64,000 bases of DNA from Erinaceus europaeus (taxonomy: Eukaryota; Chordata; Mammalia; Eulipotyphla; Erinaceidae). Below are positions 10,940 to 22,870 of the stretch, piece after piece. The stretch spans positions 33,197,006 through 33,261,005 of the forward strand of contig NC_080176.1 of assembly GCF_950295315.1 (NCBI RefSeq), given 5' to 3'. Made by a program: the position numbers and the translations under genes. Under the pieces are notes generated by a model. That model was given only the letters and a program-made list of their open reading frames with translations. It had not been told where the DNA came from and searched no databases. Position 1 is the first letter of the stretch. Each line of letters opens with the position of its first letter.

Positions 10940-11112
10940 TCACACACCATCTGGCTGCATGCTTTTCTCATGGGCCAGGCACTGAAATGATTCAATTTTA
11001 TAGCGGGGGACTCAGAGATGTGCGATTGTTTTCATTGTGCCTAAAGTCACTGAAGTCACCAAAGACAGACCTAGGATTTGAACCAACTTCAGCTAACTTC
11101 AGAATTTCCATT
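10940..11112 (-). mobile_element. MIR-like ancient SINE, antisense
   Basis: GGGCCAGGCACTGAAATGAT, TTTTATAGCGGGGGACTCAG and AGACCTAGGATTTGAACCAA are in the order of an antisense MIR (size-statistics end, gradient end, then the tRNA-like GATTCGAACC region). Confidence 0.55.
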
Positions 11113-12355
11113 GCAGGCAAGAAAACAAGTTCTTCATCTTTGGCTGGAGGCTACCAGGACCAACCAGGTTATAAGGAGCTGACCTTTGATGTCTCTTTAT
11201 AAGTCTACCAAGCAGGGATACCTAAAGTGTATTTTTATGATGCTGTGAGAAAGACATATGTGGTCAGCAGCCAGCGTGAGCTTCTCTGAAAATCTAAGAC
11301 AGATTTGGGTTTAGGTAGGTTTCACTGTCAATCAATAAAGTGAATCAAATGAGCACATATAGGTGACCTTTATTTTTTTTAACTCAAAGAGTTCTTCCTT
11401 CAGGTAGAGCATTCTGATTTTTTGCCAAGTATGCAGGATGACCAAGAAATACACCATAGCTTATGAAGCACAGTTAAAGGATATAAAGCAATTTAGTTGC
11501 TAGAGAAGAGGTCCCTCTCAATCCCCCAGCCACCAGTAACCATAGGACTAAATGGCCACCAGGTCACAGGGTTTGGTCCCTGGACTCTTTCCCTCAACAA
11601 AGATTATAATATCATAAAGATTCAAAATTTTCTATCCCTAGGCCAACACTCTGTGCCCCCAAATTAAAATTGGACACGTAAGGGTCCACTGACTATTTCC
11701 AGTAGGGTGGGATTCAGTTCTTATCATCTCCTACTACTACCTTGTTCAAACTCCTGTGTCCCTGGTCTCAGCACCCAGCAAGCTGTCTAATCAGGGAGCC
11801 ATGAACCCCACTCTCTTTCCCCTTGACCACCTCATACCCAGACATCAAATCTGCCATAGTGAAGAGGGTATATACAGGACTTAGTGGAGGACAGAGGTTT
11901 TGACATCAAAGAAAGCTGACAATAGATTCCAGCTCACTAATTATTATTTATGTGACTTAAAAGAAACCTGATAATCTCCCAGAGTTATTGTAAACATTAA
12001 TCTTGATCACATAAACATAGTCAAGTGTTTGATTTTTTAACTTCCCAAGTCTGCTTCTCTCCAATGTATTGACACTTCCTAAATTTAGACTCCTTTCTCC
12101 CCAACTACGACAATGGGCTGTCCCAATCTATAGACAGACTCCCCTCAAATCCAGTGTCCAACCACAACTAATGTAGACTTTGTAAAGATAAAATGATCAC
12201 ACTTATGCTCATCAATATATCTTGAAAAATATGCACACAAGAAAAGAAAACAAATGAAAATTCTTTATGTACTGGTGGGTATAGGAGATGCTCAGTTTGT
12301 AAGATGTAGGTAATAATTGGTGGCTTCACCCTTTTATTGAGCAAGAAAATGCAAA
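11113..12355. other. CALN1 intron
   Basis: Unique sequence apart from the possible MIR at 11890-12035. No exon is seen. Confidence 0.5.
11890..12035 (+). mobile_element. possible MIR
   Basis: AGATTCCAGCTCACTAATTA, TATGTGACTTAAAAGAAACC and CAGAGTTATTGTAAACATTA follow the MIR order (tRNA part, TGTGTGACCTT core, TTGTGAGGATTAAA part) at low identity. Confidence 0.4.
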
Positions 12356-12357
12356 AT

Positions 12358-12570
12358 GGGCCAGACAGATAGTTAATCTAGTAAGACACATGCCTTACCA
12401 TGCACATAACTCAGGTTCAGATGCCAACACCACACTACAGTGGCACTAGAGGAAACTCTGGTCTCTCTCTCTCTCTCTCAACCCCTCCCTCCCTCTCTCC
12501 TTCCCTACCTCTCTTTTCACCTCACCACCATCTCTCTCCCTTTATCTCAACAAAAAAAGCAGCCTGGAGT
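12358..12570 (+). mobile_element. SINE type D
   Basis: GGGCCAGACAGATAGTTAAT, ACATGCCTTACCATGCACAT, AACTCAGGTTCAGATGCC, AGTGGCACTAGAGGAAACTC, a CT-rich body and a short A-run. Confidence 0.75.
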
Positions 12571-12639
12571 AGTGATATCACCTGTGCACAAGACTCTAAC
12601 TCCACGAATATGAATATATATCAGACCTTCTCCACAGAA

Positions 12640-13495
12640 AAATAAAATCACTATTCATAAACATGAAATAATCATAAGCTCCAAGTGATGCAAAGACCCC
12701 AGGTTGAAACTCCCCACTTAGAATTGTCTGTTGCCTCATCTTCAGCAAATTTGTTGCTCTTCATGGGTCTGTCCTCCAGGCAGACTAACATCACTGAGGA
12801 TTCAACATTTGAAACAGACTCTCTGATTTGCATATTCAGGGTCCCCAAAATCTGGCAAGAAAATTTGGCAGTCAGTTCAAGGCACTTTTCCCAGAAATAG
12901 ATGGCACCAATGGAAAGTGCTTAAAGCAGAAAAGCATGATCCATCCAGCAGCTGAAACCCTGAGAAACACCTTCTGCCCCAGCAAGAGCTGGCTAAGAAA
13001 TGGCACATGGCAGTGGGAGGGAAGAAGCCATAGAGGCACAGGAGATGCTGGGTTTTAAGGCGTGTCCCCAGTACCCCACTTTCCAGCTCCAGGGCCTGAG
13101 CACCAGATAGCACCACCATACAGCTCTTGAAAGCCTGCTACAAATTGCTTGGGGCACCAGACCAATGCTTTTCAGACCAGCTTGTCCACAACCCTTCCAG
13201 GTAGAGATTGCTAAACTGCTTCCCAGGTGGCTGATAAGCTACAGACCCTGAGGTTCCCATCACTGGTGTCAGCAGAGTAACAATGAGCAAAGCTCAACCC
13301 ACTGGCACTAACCCTAGAGCCAACCCAACACCTGAGTGTGCAGCTGGTGGCACATTCCCTAGGCCAGCACTGCCTTGGGCCTTGGGACCACTTAAGGAGT
13401 TTCACAGAAAAAAACTACACCGTAAACCTTTAATGTGACAAATAATCGGTACTAAAGTTAATGTTGATAGCTTAATAGAAACAATAAAACAAATG
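12640..13495. other. CALN1 intron, no gene seen
   Basis: Unique sequence, less AT-rich than its surroundings at 12900-13400. Overlapping short frames on both strands show no recognised domain. Confidence 0.5.
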
Positions 13496-13499
13496 ATCT

Positions 13500-13640
13500 T
13501 GGACCAAAGAGATATTTCACCAAGGTAGGGTGTCTACCTTGCTTGCCATGTGAAGCGCCCAGTCCTTATACCACATGGGAGTGCTATAGCATTGTGGTAT
13601 TTCTCCCTCCCTGTGTCAGCCCAGAGCAGTCAAATCATGT
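13500..13640 (+). mobile_element. SINE type D, diverged
   Basis: GACCAAAGAGATATTTCACC, CTTGCTTGCCATGTGAAGCG, CACATGGGAGTGCTATAGCA and TGGTATTTCTCCCTCCC. Confidence 0.6.
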
Positions 13641-14290
13641 ACGCACAAGGCCTCGGTGCAGAACAAAAAAGGTTCAACCAGACAATGTTAGGGGTTCTGT
13701 GAGGGTGAGAAAAAAGCTGTGGGAGAAATAAATACACAACTGGAAGCAGGGACACTCCAGGTCAAAGAAGTTCCACCTAACCAAAACAACAGTGGGTTTC
13801 CACTTCCAGAAAGCATCTCTAGGCAAACACAATCTCCAGCTTCAGGAAGTAATGAATGGAAAACAATGCCACTCCAGTATCCCCCCACACATCCCAGGTT
13901 AGAGAGGAGTGAGTGCTGCTCACAGACCCCAACTCCAGCCTCCCCATCTCCCACTACCATCACCTATGCTCCCACCCATGGAATACGTGACTGTGGGGTA
14001 TGTCTCCTTAGTTTCAAAGGAAAGTCCTGGGCATGCACTCCTGACCCTGGTGAGAATCTTAATGAGGACTTAAAAGAATTTCTACCCATTCATAGATGTT
14101 TTCCACATCAAGACTGAATCTTGCAGGATCCTAAGTCTTTCTCTCAGACAATCCAGGTTTTGGCACTTGTGTTATTGCAGCCTCTGTTTCCTTTCTTTTC
14201 TTCAGCAGTTATTTATGTGTGGCACACCTGGGCTTCATATATGTGTGAATTCATTGCTCTGGAGCAGTTTTTTTTTTAGATAAAGAAAGA
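13641..14290. other. CALN1 intron with an unrecognised 132-codon open frame
   Basis: A plus-strand frame from 13719 to 14117 is open and proline/serine/threonine-rich. It has no recognised domain, and no splice or promoter context was identified. Two partly overlapping minus-strand frames occupy the same stretch. I regard it as chance but record it because it is among the longest frames outside L1. Confidence 0.3.
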
Positions 14291-14292
14291 GA

Positions 14293-14515
14293 GCACACAA
14301 GTAGAACCTGAACTGGACTTGGTGTATTGCACCAAAGTAAAAAGACTCTGGGGTGGGTAAGGGGGGGGTGGAGAATACAGGTCCAAAAAGGATGACAGAG
14401 GACCTAGTGGGGTTGTATTGTTATGTGGAAAAACTGAGAAATGTTATTCATGTACAAACTATTGTATTTACTGTCAAATGTAAAGCATTAATCTAATAAA
14501 AGAAATTTTAAAAAG
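14293..14515 (+). mobile_element. L1 3' end, type S
   Basis: CACAAGTAGAACCTGAACTG, CAGGTCCAAAAAGGATGACA, GAGGACCTAGTGGGG, ATGTACAAACTATTGTATTT and AAGCATTAATCTAATAAAAG. Collinear with the 3'UTR of the L1 ending at 54193, and starting near the ORF2 end, so this is a strongly 5'-truncated copy. Confidence 0.85.
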
Positions 14516-14517
14516 AA

Positions 14518-14672
14518 AGAAAGAGCACAAGACAGATTGAGAGATATGAAGAGAGATACCACAGCAGAGAAGTGCCCCTCTCCCCAGTTCCACAGCATTC
14601 TCATGGGGATTGCACCTGGGTCATGTGCAAGATGAGGTAGGTGTTTTGCCAGGTAAGCCTTCTTTGGCGATT
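14518..14672 (-). mobile_element. SINE type D, inverted
   Basis: GACAGATTGAGAGATATGAA, CAGCATTCTCATGGGG, GATTGCACCTGGGTCATGTG and AGGTGTTTTGCCAGGTAAGC, the inverted order of a D copy. Confidence 0.6.
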
Positions 14673-14774
14673 TAAATTTGTCTTACTACCAAGGAAGACT
14701 GAGTTTCCTGAAATATAAAATGTATGGTTGTCCTTATGAGCTCAGAGCTAAGATACTGAGAACACTGCCAAAGT

Positions 14775-14915
14775 GCTTGGATAGGGCCAGTGAAATATCA
14801 GTAACTCACTTGTGTTACTTTGCCATGTCCACACCCAAGGTTTGAGCCCAGCCACCACCACGCTGAAGGAAGCTTTCTCTCTGCCTGACTCCTCTGTCTC
14901 TATATAAAAAGAAAA
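14775..14915 (+). mobile_element. SINE type D
   Basis: GGATAGGGCCAGTGAAATAT, CTTTGCCATGTCCACACC, AGGTTTGAGCCCAGCCACC, GAAGGAAGCTTTCTCTCTG and a short A-rich tail. Confidence 0.55.
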
Positions 14916-15094
14916 AAGTGTCCAGAGACATTCACAGTGACAGACTTTTCTGATGTGGGGCATTCACAGCTGGACAGGAAACCATTTCAGTAGACTGGCT
15001 AATATGTTACTTTTTTCTCTCAAGACCCAACTTATCTTGATCTAAGTGACAATTCTCAGTCTGCATGGGTTCTCGGGTCAACATCATCATCAGA

Positions 15095-15258
15095 GCACTA
15101 CAATTACTATTTATTAGGTACTATTACAAATACACAGTTGTATTTCCTCAAATAATCCATAGTAAGCATGTCTAACTATCCAAATGGACAAGTGAAAAAA
15201 AAAAATTCAAGGAGTCATCTAAGCATCAAATACATGCAAATTCTGCTCTCATTACAGG
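15095..15258 (-). mobile_element. possible MIR family remnant
   Basis: CTATTTATTAGGTACTATTA, ATTTCCTCAAATAATCC and CTATCCAAATGGACAAGTG have the order of an antisense MIR-type element. Identity is low. Confidence 0.35.
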
Positions 15259-15539
15259 ATGAATAATTGGGCACAACTAACACGTACTGGAACAGACCTC
15301 TCTTATCAGAGGACCTGGTGTTCATTTCTTCTCCAAGTGTTTCTGGGCCATTGCTCTGTCTATGCTTTCACTGTGTTTGTTTAAGGGAAGGTACAGGACA
15401 TAGTGAATTCTGCCTTAAAGAATGAGACAAACACACCAAAAGTTCACATCTTCCTGGGGACCTGATGGGTATCTCCACCCATCTAGCCTTCTCTGCTCCT
15501 TTCCTTTCACATTTCAATACATGAATTTTAAATACAGTA

Positions 15540-15540
15540 T

Positions 15541-15634
<94 letters not shown>
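15540..15634. repeat. (CA)n(TA)n compound microsatellite
   Basis: About 25 CA units with one AA interruption run directly into about 20 TA units (15591-15630), then ACATACATATATAT. Confidence 0.95.
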
Positions 15635-15635
<1 letters not shown>

Positions 15636-15639
15636 CATA

Positions 15640-16305
15640 TATATGGTACATTAGATATATTCAAAAAAGAACAACCTTTGAATGGTTCCAAATTATAGAT
15701 TCATCATTTCAAATCTCCTACAACAATACTTTTTCCTCAAAACAAACAAAAAAACACAAGAGATTCTTAAGACAAGAATATATGTAAGATACAAGTTTTA
15801 AAATAATGAGGAAAAAGTTTAGAGGCTGGGCAATGAGTTGATTCTGTGGGTCCAGGCTCAGCTGCAAGAGGAAAAAAAAAAAACCATGAGAAAGGTCAGT
15901 TTCTCTCTACCCTCTCTTGCCTCAGGCACCTATGCTCCTTTCAACTCAATATTCTATTGTCCTTATGATGTCATATGGAAACAGACTGTCCCAGCAACAA
16001 GGTATGAAAAGATAAACACAGAGGCAAAGTGAAACTAGGCTGTCCAGTTTCACTTCTGCTTCTATCATTGGTCAGAATTTACTAAGATACCCATAACTAG
16101 TTCTTAGAAAGACCTAGAAAGGTTGTTTATAGTCGAGCATCCATTTGTCCAGTTAAAGTCTCTGCTACTAAGGAAGAAAACTAACCATCTCTACCAAAGT
16201 CTTGTAAGAAAAAGTCTTGTAAAGACTTACGGAGCTTTGCTGCAGAACAGAAGGATTCCAGAGATAATCCAATTCCATCAAAGTCTAGCAGGGTTTCATA
16301 TATAT
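15640..16305. other. CALN1 intron, no gene seen
   Basis: Unique sequence with several A-runs. A tRNA-like stretch near 15820 is too weak to call. Confidence 0.5.
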
Positions 16306-16309
16306 TTGC

Positions 16310-16632
16310 TTCCAGGGTTATTTCTGGGGTTTAGTGCTAGCACTACAAATCCACTGCTCCTGGAGGCCATTTCCCCCACTTTGTTGCCCTTGTTGTTGCC
16401 CTCATTGTGGTTGTTACGGTTATTGTTGTTATAGCTGTTGTTGTTGGATAGGACAGGACAGACAGGAATTGAGAAAGGAGGGGAAGACAGACTGGGAGAG
16501 AAAGACAGACACCTGCAAAAGCACTTGTGAAGCAACCCCCTGCAGGTGGGGAGCTGGGGACTTAAACTGGGATCCTTATGCTGATCCTTGTGCTTTGCAC
16601 CATGTGCGCTTAACCCGCCTACACAGCCCCCT
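16310..16632 (-). mobile_element. SINE type A with 3' extension, inverted
   Basis: CCAGGGTTATTTCTGGGG, ACTACAAATCCACTGCTCC (inverted extension), TGTTGTTGGATAGGACAG, CCTGCAGGTGGGGAGCTGGG, TTAAACTGGGATCCTTATGC and CACCATGTGCGCTTAACCC. Confidence 0.85.
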
Positions 16633-16644
16633 CAGGGTTTCATT

Positions 16645-16842
16645 TTTTTAAACTTTTTAAATTATATATATTTATTTATTTGGATAGAGATAGACAGAAA
16701 TAAAGAGGAAAGAGGGCAATAGGGAGAAAGAGACATCTGAAGCATTGCTTCAACACTGGTGGGGACCAGGGGCTCAAACCCAAGTCCTTATATATTATAA
16801 CATGTACACTCAACCAGGTGTACCACCAACAAACCCCTGCAG
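16645..16842 (-). mobile_element. SINE type B, inverted
   Basis: TATTTATTTATTTGGATAGA, TTCAACACTGGTGGGGACCA, GGGGCTCAAACCCAAGTCC and ACTCAACCAGGTGTACCACC. Confidence 0.8.
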
Positions 16843-16854
16843 GGTTTAATTCTT

Positions 16855-17016
16855 ATTCTTTTTTGGGGAAGAGGGGAAGCTATAGAGCAAGAGATAAAAA
16901 GAGATAGAGACAGAGAGATTACAGCACTGAGCTTCTTTCAATGTGGTGGATGCCAGATTTGAACCTGGGTTGCATGTGGCAAAACAGCATATTATACAGG
17001 TGAGATATTTCATCAG
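16855..17016 (-). mobile_element. SINE type D, inverted
   Basis: GAGATAGAGACAGAGAGATT, ATGTGGTGGATGCCAGATTT, GAACCTGGGTTGCATGTGGC and TGAGATATTTCATCAGCTC. Confidence 0.65.
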
Positions 17017-17253
17017 CTCTTAATTCCTGTTCTTTGCTTCTCAATACATAAATAAATTGATAAGTATGACATCAAAATTTTCCTTAACATTTTACTCACT
17101 TTCAATTTAACACCTATAACCTAATTTTTTGTAGTGGTTGCTTTTAAAATGTGCTGCTATTTCTTTGATACTTTTTCATCAAGAAGAAAGGACTGAAACC
17201 TTACATTTGGACTATATTTAACTTAAAGTTATAACAGATTTGACAAGTATATG

Positions 17254-17542
17254 TTTTTTAAATTTTTTTATATTTATTTACTTATTTTCCCTTTTGTTGC
17301 CCTTTTCATTGTTATTGTCATTGTTTTTATTGATGTCATCACTGTTAGATAAGACAGAGAGAAATGGAGAGAGGAGGGGAAGACAGAGAGGGGAAGAGAA
17401 AGACACTTGCAGACCTGTTTCAGCTTCTGTAAAGCAATTCCCCTGCAGGTAGGGAGACCTGCTCAAACTGGGATCCTTACGCCAGTCCTTGCACTTTGCG
17501 CTGTGTGCACTTAACCCAATGCGCTACTGGCCAATTCCCTTG
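17254..17542 (-). mobile_element. SINE type A, inverted
   Basis: TTTATTTACTTATTTTCCCT, TTTTGTTGCCCTTTTCATTG, GAGAGGAGGGGAAGACAGAG, CCTGCAGGTAGGGAGACC, AACTGGGATCCTTACGCC and GCACTTAACCCAATGCGC. It lacks the 3' extension. Confidence 0.85.
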
Positions 17543-18835
17543 ACAAAAATGTGACATCATAGTCATGGCCAAAAAAATGATCATTCAGGGGGGCAGAGCC
17601 AAGATGACGACTTGGAAACAGCAGCTGCCATGAGCTCCAAACAAAAGCAGCTTACAACCTGAGATACTGGATAGCATAGGATACTGGGCTGTATGTAGGA
17701 GGGTGAATACATCCTGGTCAGGGTGACACCAAAATAGAGTCCTATAACTCATTCTTGGGCTGAAAAACAGAGGCCAAAAGGACAAACAAAGGAAAATCTT
17801 TTGAGCTTGATTATTTCTGAACTCACCCTTCCCTGTACCCCAGAAACAGCCCCCAGAAGCTGGTAAGCCCCTTGTAGCAGGCTTCCCACTGAGCTATTTT
17901 CTTTACCAAGATTCCTGGCTCACCACGGGTGTCATTCCAAGCGTTTTTCTCTTTGTTTTCCTCCTCCTCCTCTTCTTCTTCTTTTTTTTTTTTTTTTTTT
18001 TCTAGGTAACTGGAGCTCTATTTGGGTGACAAAATACCTGACCAATCAAAGACTCAGCCCTGTCAGGGAAAGTCTACCTGGAGGGGTTTTTTTGATGCTT
18101 TTTAGAATAGGCTGTCTTTGCTAAGGCTACCTGCAGCCAATCTGGAGCAGTCCAAGCAACAGGCTGACTAATAGGGTTTTTCACTCTATTTTATTTTATT
18201 ATTATAACTATTATTATATACACATGTCCCTTTTCCCTTATCCTTCCTCAGGTTGACAAAATTAAGTTGTTGTTTTTCTTCAATTGATAGGTGACTGGGT
18301 GTCCTATCCATTGTAAGAGGAACTAATTTCTCTCTCTCTTCTCTCTCTCTTCCCTCCAGTTTCCTTTTTTTATCCTCCTAGCTAATTCAAAATAAATAAA
18401 TAAATAACTCTTTCTTTCACTGATCCTTTTTTTTTCTTTTTCTTTTCTTCCTTCTTTTGCTTTCTGAGTTTACTGATACTCACTTGGGAAATATTTTGTG
18501 GAAGAAATCTGGCTCAGAGTGGACTCCCTATGTGTATGTGTGTTTCTCTTTTCTACTTCTCTTTCTCCTCTTGCTATGCATAGAATTTACAGTACACAGT
18601 AGATTTGCATAATTGTCTATTCTTGATGTCCCTTTATTCCTTTCTTTTTCTTTTCTTTTTTTTTTTTTTGGTATTGGTTGCTATTTTTCCTTGGACTGGT
18701 GGTGCTGTTTTGCTATCGTAACTTCTGAGGTTTCTGACTGCATTTGTGAAAGGGCTTTAGTCTAGCATGGCTTGTACACAAAACACAAAAACTGAAAATA
18801 ACAGAAGAGAAAAATTTTTTAAAAATCAATAAAAT

Positions 18836-19135
18836 AGGGAGTCAGGCTGTAGCGCAGCAGGTTAAGCGCAGGTGGCGCAAATCACAAGGACCGGCATAAG
18901 GATCCCGGTTCGAACCCCGGCTCCCCACCTGCAGGGGAGTCACTTCACAGGCGGTGACCACCAGCAGGTCTGCAGGTGTCTATCTTTCTCTCCTCCTCTC
19001 TGTCTTCCCCTCCTCTCTCCATTTCTCTCTGTCCTATCCAACAATGACAACAACAATAATAACTACAACAATAAAACAACAAGGGCAACAAAAGGAAATA
19101 AATAAAATAAATATTAAAAAAATAAAGAAAGAAAG
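18836..19135 (+). mobile_element. SINE type A inserted in L1 element 1
   Basis: Near-consensus copy: AGGGAGTCAGGCTGTAGCGC head, GGTTCGAACCCCGGCTCCCC and ACAATAAAACAACAAGGGC. It is flanked by 13-bp duplications AAATCAATAAAAT (18823-18835 and 19136-19148). It shares the GGTGGCGCAAATCACAAGG variant with the copy at 39930. The body carries a small local change (GGTGACCACCAGCAGGTCTG). It landed just upstream of the ORF1 start, so it is younger than the L1. Confidence 0.95.
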
Positions 19136-19154
19136 AAATCAATAAAATAAAAGG

Positions 19155-20099
19155 TTAAATCAAGAGCAAATAAAACTGCTACCACAATGAATCAGGACAG
19201 GAGCCCAGGATAAACTCCAAATCAGTCAGAAGTAGATAAGAAAAGTATGCAGGTAATAACAGACCTAATAACAACAGAAATGAACAAAACTGTGAAGGAA
19301 AGGGCTATCAGAATTATGGAAAAAACAGATAAGACCCTCAAATAAAATAGTAGCCACCTCAAGGTAATTAGAGAACTGAAAGCTGAAATAGCTGAGCTAA
19401 AAGGCCAATTAGCATAACAAGCTAATACTATAACTAAACTGAAGAAAGAAGCTGAGGGAAGGGAAAGTAGGCTAACAGAAGCAGAAAACAGAATTAGCCA
19501 GACAGAGGATGAGTTAGAGAAAACTAAGAAAGAAGGAATAGATGCCAAAAAGAGATTGAGAGACACTGAAAACAAGAACAAAGACATATGGGATGATCTC
19601 AAAAGAAGTAACATTCGCATAACTGGCGTACAAGAGGAAGAAAGAGAAGAACGGGAAGTAAATATTCTAGAGGAAATAATGGAGGAAAACTTCCCAGACC
19701 TAAACAACAGAAAGGACATTCAGATTCAAGAATCCCAGAGAGTCCCAAACAGAATAAGCCCAGACCTGAAGACACCAAGATACATCATAGTTAAAATGAA
19801 GAGAAGTAAGGATAAAGAAAGGATCCTAAAGGCTGCAAGAGAAAAACAAAAAGGCACATACAGGAGAAAACCCATTAAGACTATCAGCAGACTTCTCCAC
19901 TCAAACTCTAAAAGCCAGAAGAGAATGGCAAGATATTTATTGAGCCCTGAATGAAAAAGGGTTTCAACCAAGAATAATGTATCCTGCTAGACTTTCATTC
20001 AAACTAGATGGAGTCATCAAAACCTTCTCAGACAAACAACAGTTAAACAAGGCAACCATCATCAAGCCTGCCCTGAAAGAAGTACTAGAAGACCTCTAA
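19155..20099 (+). pseudogene. L1 ORF1 remnant (element 1)
   Basis: Encodes the remains of the L1 RNA-binding chaperone. The usual start (ATGGTTAAATC) reads AAGGTTAAATC here, and stops interrupt the first third (for example in CTCAAATAAAATAGTAGCC near 19338). The coiled-coil part (Lys/Glu/Arg-rich) is readable from about 19360. The longest open piece (19556-19954) covers RDTENKNKDIWDDLKRSNIR, which leads into the RRM, and the start of the C-terminal domain (KDKERILKAAREKQKGTYRR). The end TCATTCAAACTAGATGG ... GAAGACCTCTAA is intact in sequence but out of frame. It is not functional. Confidence 0.85.
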
Positions 20100-20167
20100 C
20101 AAACAAGGACATTACCATACTACTTGTTATATATCAGAGCAAATAAAAAATTGTTGAATAAAGGCAC

Positions 20168-22870
20168 TGCAATACCTTAAATCCATAATATCAATAAATG
20201 CCAATGGCTTAAACTCACCCATTAAAAGGTACAGAGTGGGAGGATAGATCAGAAAACACAACCCAACCATATGCTTCTTGTAAGAATCCTACCTGACCTA
20301 ACAAGACACAGACTTAAAGTGAAAGGATGAAAAACTATCCTACAAGCTAATGGACCACTAAAAAAAGGGCAGGAACAGCCATTCTCATCTCTGACCCAAT
20401 AGACTTTAAATTAAATAAAGTCATAAAAGATAGGCAAGGAAATTACATAATGATTAGAGGATCAATCAACCAAGAAGATTTAACTATTATTAACATCTAT
20501 GCACCCAATGAGGGTCCCTCTAAAAACATCATACACCTCCTGAAAGAACTACAAAAATATATCAATAGTAATACAGTAATAGTGAGAGACTTTAACACCC
20601 CACTCTCACATTTAGACAGATAAACAAATCATAGAATCAACAAAGAAACAGAATTAAATGAAGCAATGGACAGACTAGGCCTCCTGGACATTTTTGGACT
20701 TCTTCACAAAAAAAAAAAAAAAAAAAAAAAAACTGGAATAAACATTCTTTTCAAATCCACACAGCACATCATCAAGGATAGACCACATGTTAGGCCACAA
20801 AGACAGTATCAACAAATTAAAGAACACTGAAATCATCCCAAGTATCTTCTCAGACCTCATTAGAGTAAAGCTAACATTCAACAACAAACAGAAAATTACT
20901 AAAAGTCACAGAATTTGGAAACTCAACAGCATGCTGCTTAAGAACCACTGTATCAGAGAGACACTCAAGCAAGAAATTCAAATGTTCTTGGAATAAAATG
21001 AAAATGAAGAAACAAGAGACCAAAATATTTGGGACACAGCTAAAGCAGTACTGAGAGGCACACTCATAGCCATACAATCACACATTAGAGAACAAGAAAA
21101 AGCTCAAATAAACGACCTTACTGCATGCCTTAAGGACTTAGAGGAAGAGGAACAAAGTAACACTATAGTAACCAGAAGGACAAAAATCACTAAAATTATA
21201 GCAGAAATAAATAACATCAAAAATAAGAGAACCATAGGAAAAAAATCAATGAAACTAAATGTTGGCTCTTTGAAAAATTAAACAAAATTGACAAACCCCT
21301 AGCCAGATTCACTAAAAAAAAGGGCGGGGTAAGACTCAAATAAATAGAATTATAAATGATGGAGGAGATATCACAACTGACACCACAGAAATCCAGAAAA
21401 TCATGCAAAAATTCTATGAAGAATGATACACAACCAACCTAGAGAAGGAGGAAATGAAAGAATTCCTAAAAAAATATGGTCATCCAAAACTGAAACAAGA
21501 AGAACTACAAAACCTAAATACACCAATATCAGACAAAGAAATAGGCAATATAACAAGGTGTCAGGCTACAAAATCAATGTACAAAAATCAGTGGCATTTC
21601 TTTATGTAAACACTAAATCCGAAGAAGAAGATATCCAGAAATCACTCCCATTCACTGTTGCAGCAAAATCAATAAACCTGACCTACAAATAAACCTAGGA
21701 ATAAACCTGACCAAAGAAGTGAAAGACTTGTATAGTGAGAACTATGAGTCACTACTCAAGGAAATAGAAAATGATATCAAGAAATGGAAAGACATCCCAT
21801 GCTCATGGATTGCAACAATTAATATCATCAAAATGAATATTCTTCCCAGAGCCATGTACAAATTTAACACGATACCCATCAAAGTTCCGCCAAGCTTCTT
21901 TAAGAGAATAGGACAAAAACTACAATAATTTATCGGGAACCAGGAAGTACCTAGAATTGCCAAACAATCTTGAGGAAAAGAAACAGAAATGGAGGCATCA
22001 CACTCCCAGGTCTCAAACTATATTATAAAGCTATCATCACTAAAACAGCCTGGTACTGAACAAAAATAGGCACACAGACCAGTGGAGCATAATTGAAAGC
22101 CCAGAAATAAACCCTCACACCTATGGACATCTAATCTTTAATAAGGGGGTCCAAAGTACTAGATGGATGAAGGTGGCTCTCTTCAATAAATGGTGCTGGG
22201 AAAACTGGGTTGAAACATGCAGAAGAATGAAACTGAACCACTTTATCTCACCAGAAACTAAAGTCAAATCCAAATGAATTGAGGACCTGGATGTTAGACC
22301 AGAAACTATCAAATACTCAGAGGAAAACATTGCTGGAACACTTTCCCACAGAAGAGATTCAAAAGGCTGAAAAACACATGAAAAATTGCTTCAAGTCACT
22401 GTCAGAGAAATGCAAATAAGGACAACATGAGATACCACCTCACCCCTGTGAGAATGGCATACATCAAAAAGGACATCAGCATCAAATGCTAGAGATATTG
22501 TAGGGAGAAAGGAACCCTTCACCACTGCTATTGATAATGTAAATTGGTCCAACCTCTGTGGAGAGCAGTCTGGAGAAGTTTCACAAGGGTAGACATAGAC
22601 CTTCCATATGACTCAGTAATTTGTCTCCTGGGGATATACTCCCAGGACTACATAACATGCAGCCAAAAAGATATGTGTACACCTATGTTCATAGCAACAC
22701 AATTCATAATATCTAAAACCTGGTAGGAACCCAGGTGCCCAACAAGAGATGAATGGCTGAGAAAGCTGTGGTATATATACAATGGAATACTATGCAGCTA
22801 TTAAGAACAATGTACCCACTTACTCTGACCCATCTTGGATGGAGCTAAAAGGAATTAAAGGATATAAATT
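20168..22870 (+). pseudogene. L1 ORF2 remnant (element 1)
   Basis: Remains of the endonuclease-reverse transcriptase. The start region (GGCACTGCAATACC) lacks the ATG seen at 63559. The endonuclease part is recognisable (ATCTATGCACCCAATGAGG) but broken, including an A-run of about 25 at 20708-20732. The linker runs to about 21535, where a large deletion joins it to the sequence coding [20 protein letters not shown]. The catalytic FADD segment is therefore absent. The thumb-like part (YSENYESLLKEIENDIKKWK, CSWIATINIIKMNILP) and C-terminal part (QPLWRAVWRS, PMFIATQFIISKTW) follow in different frames. Confidence 0.85.
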
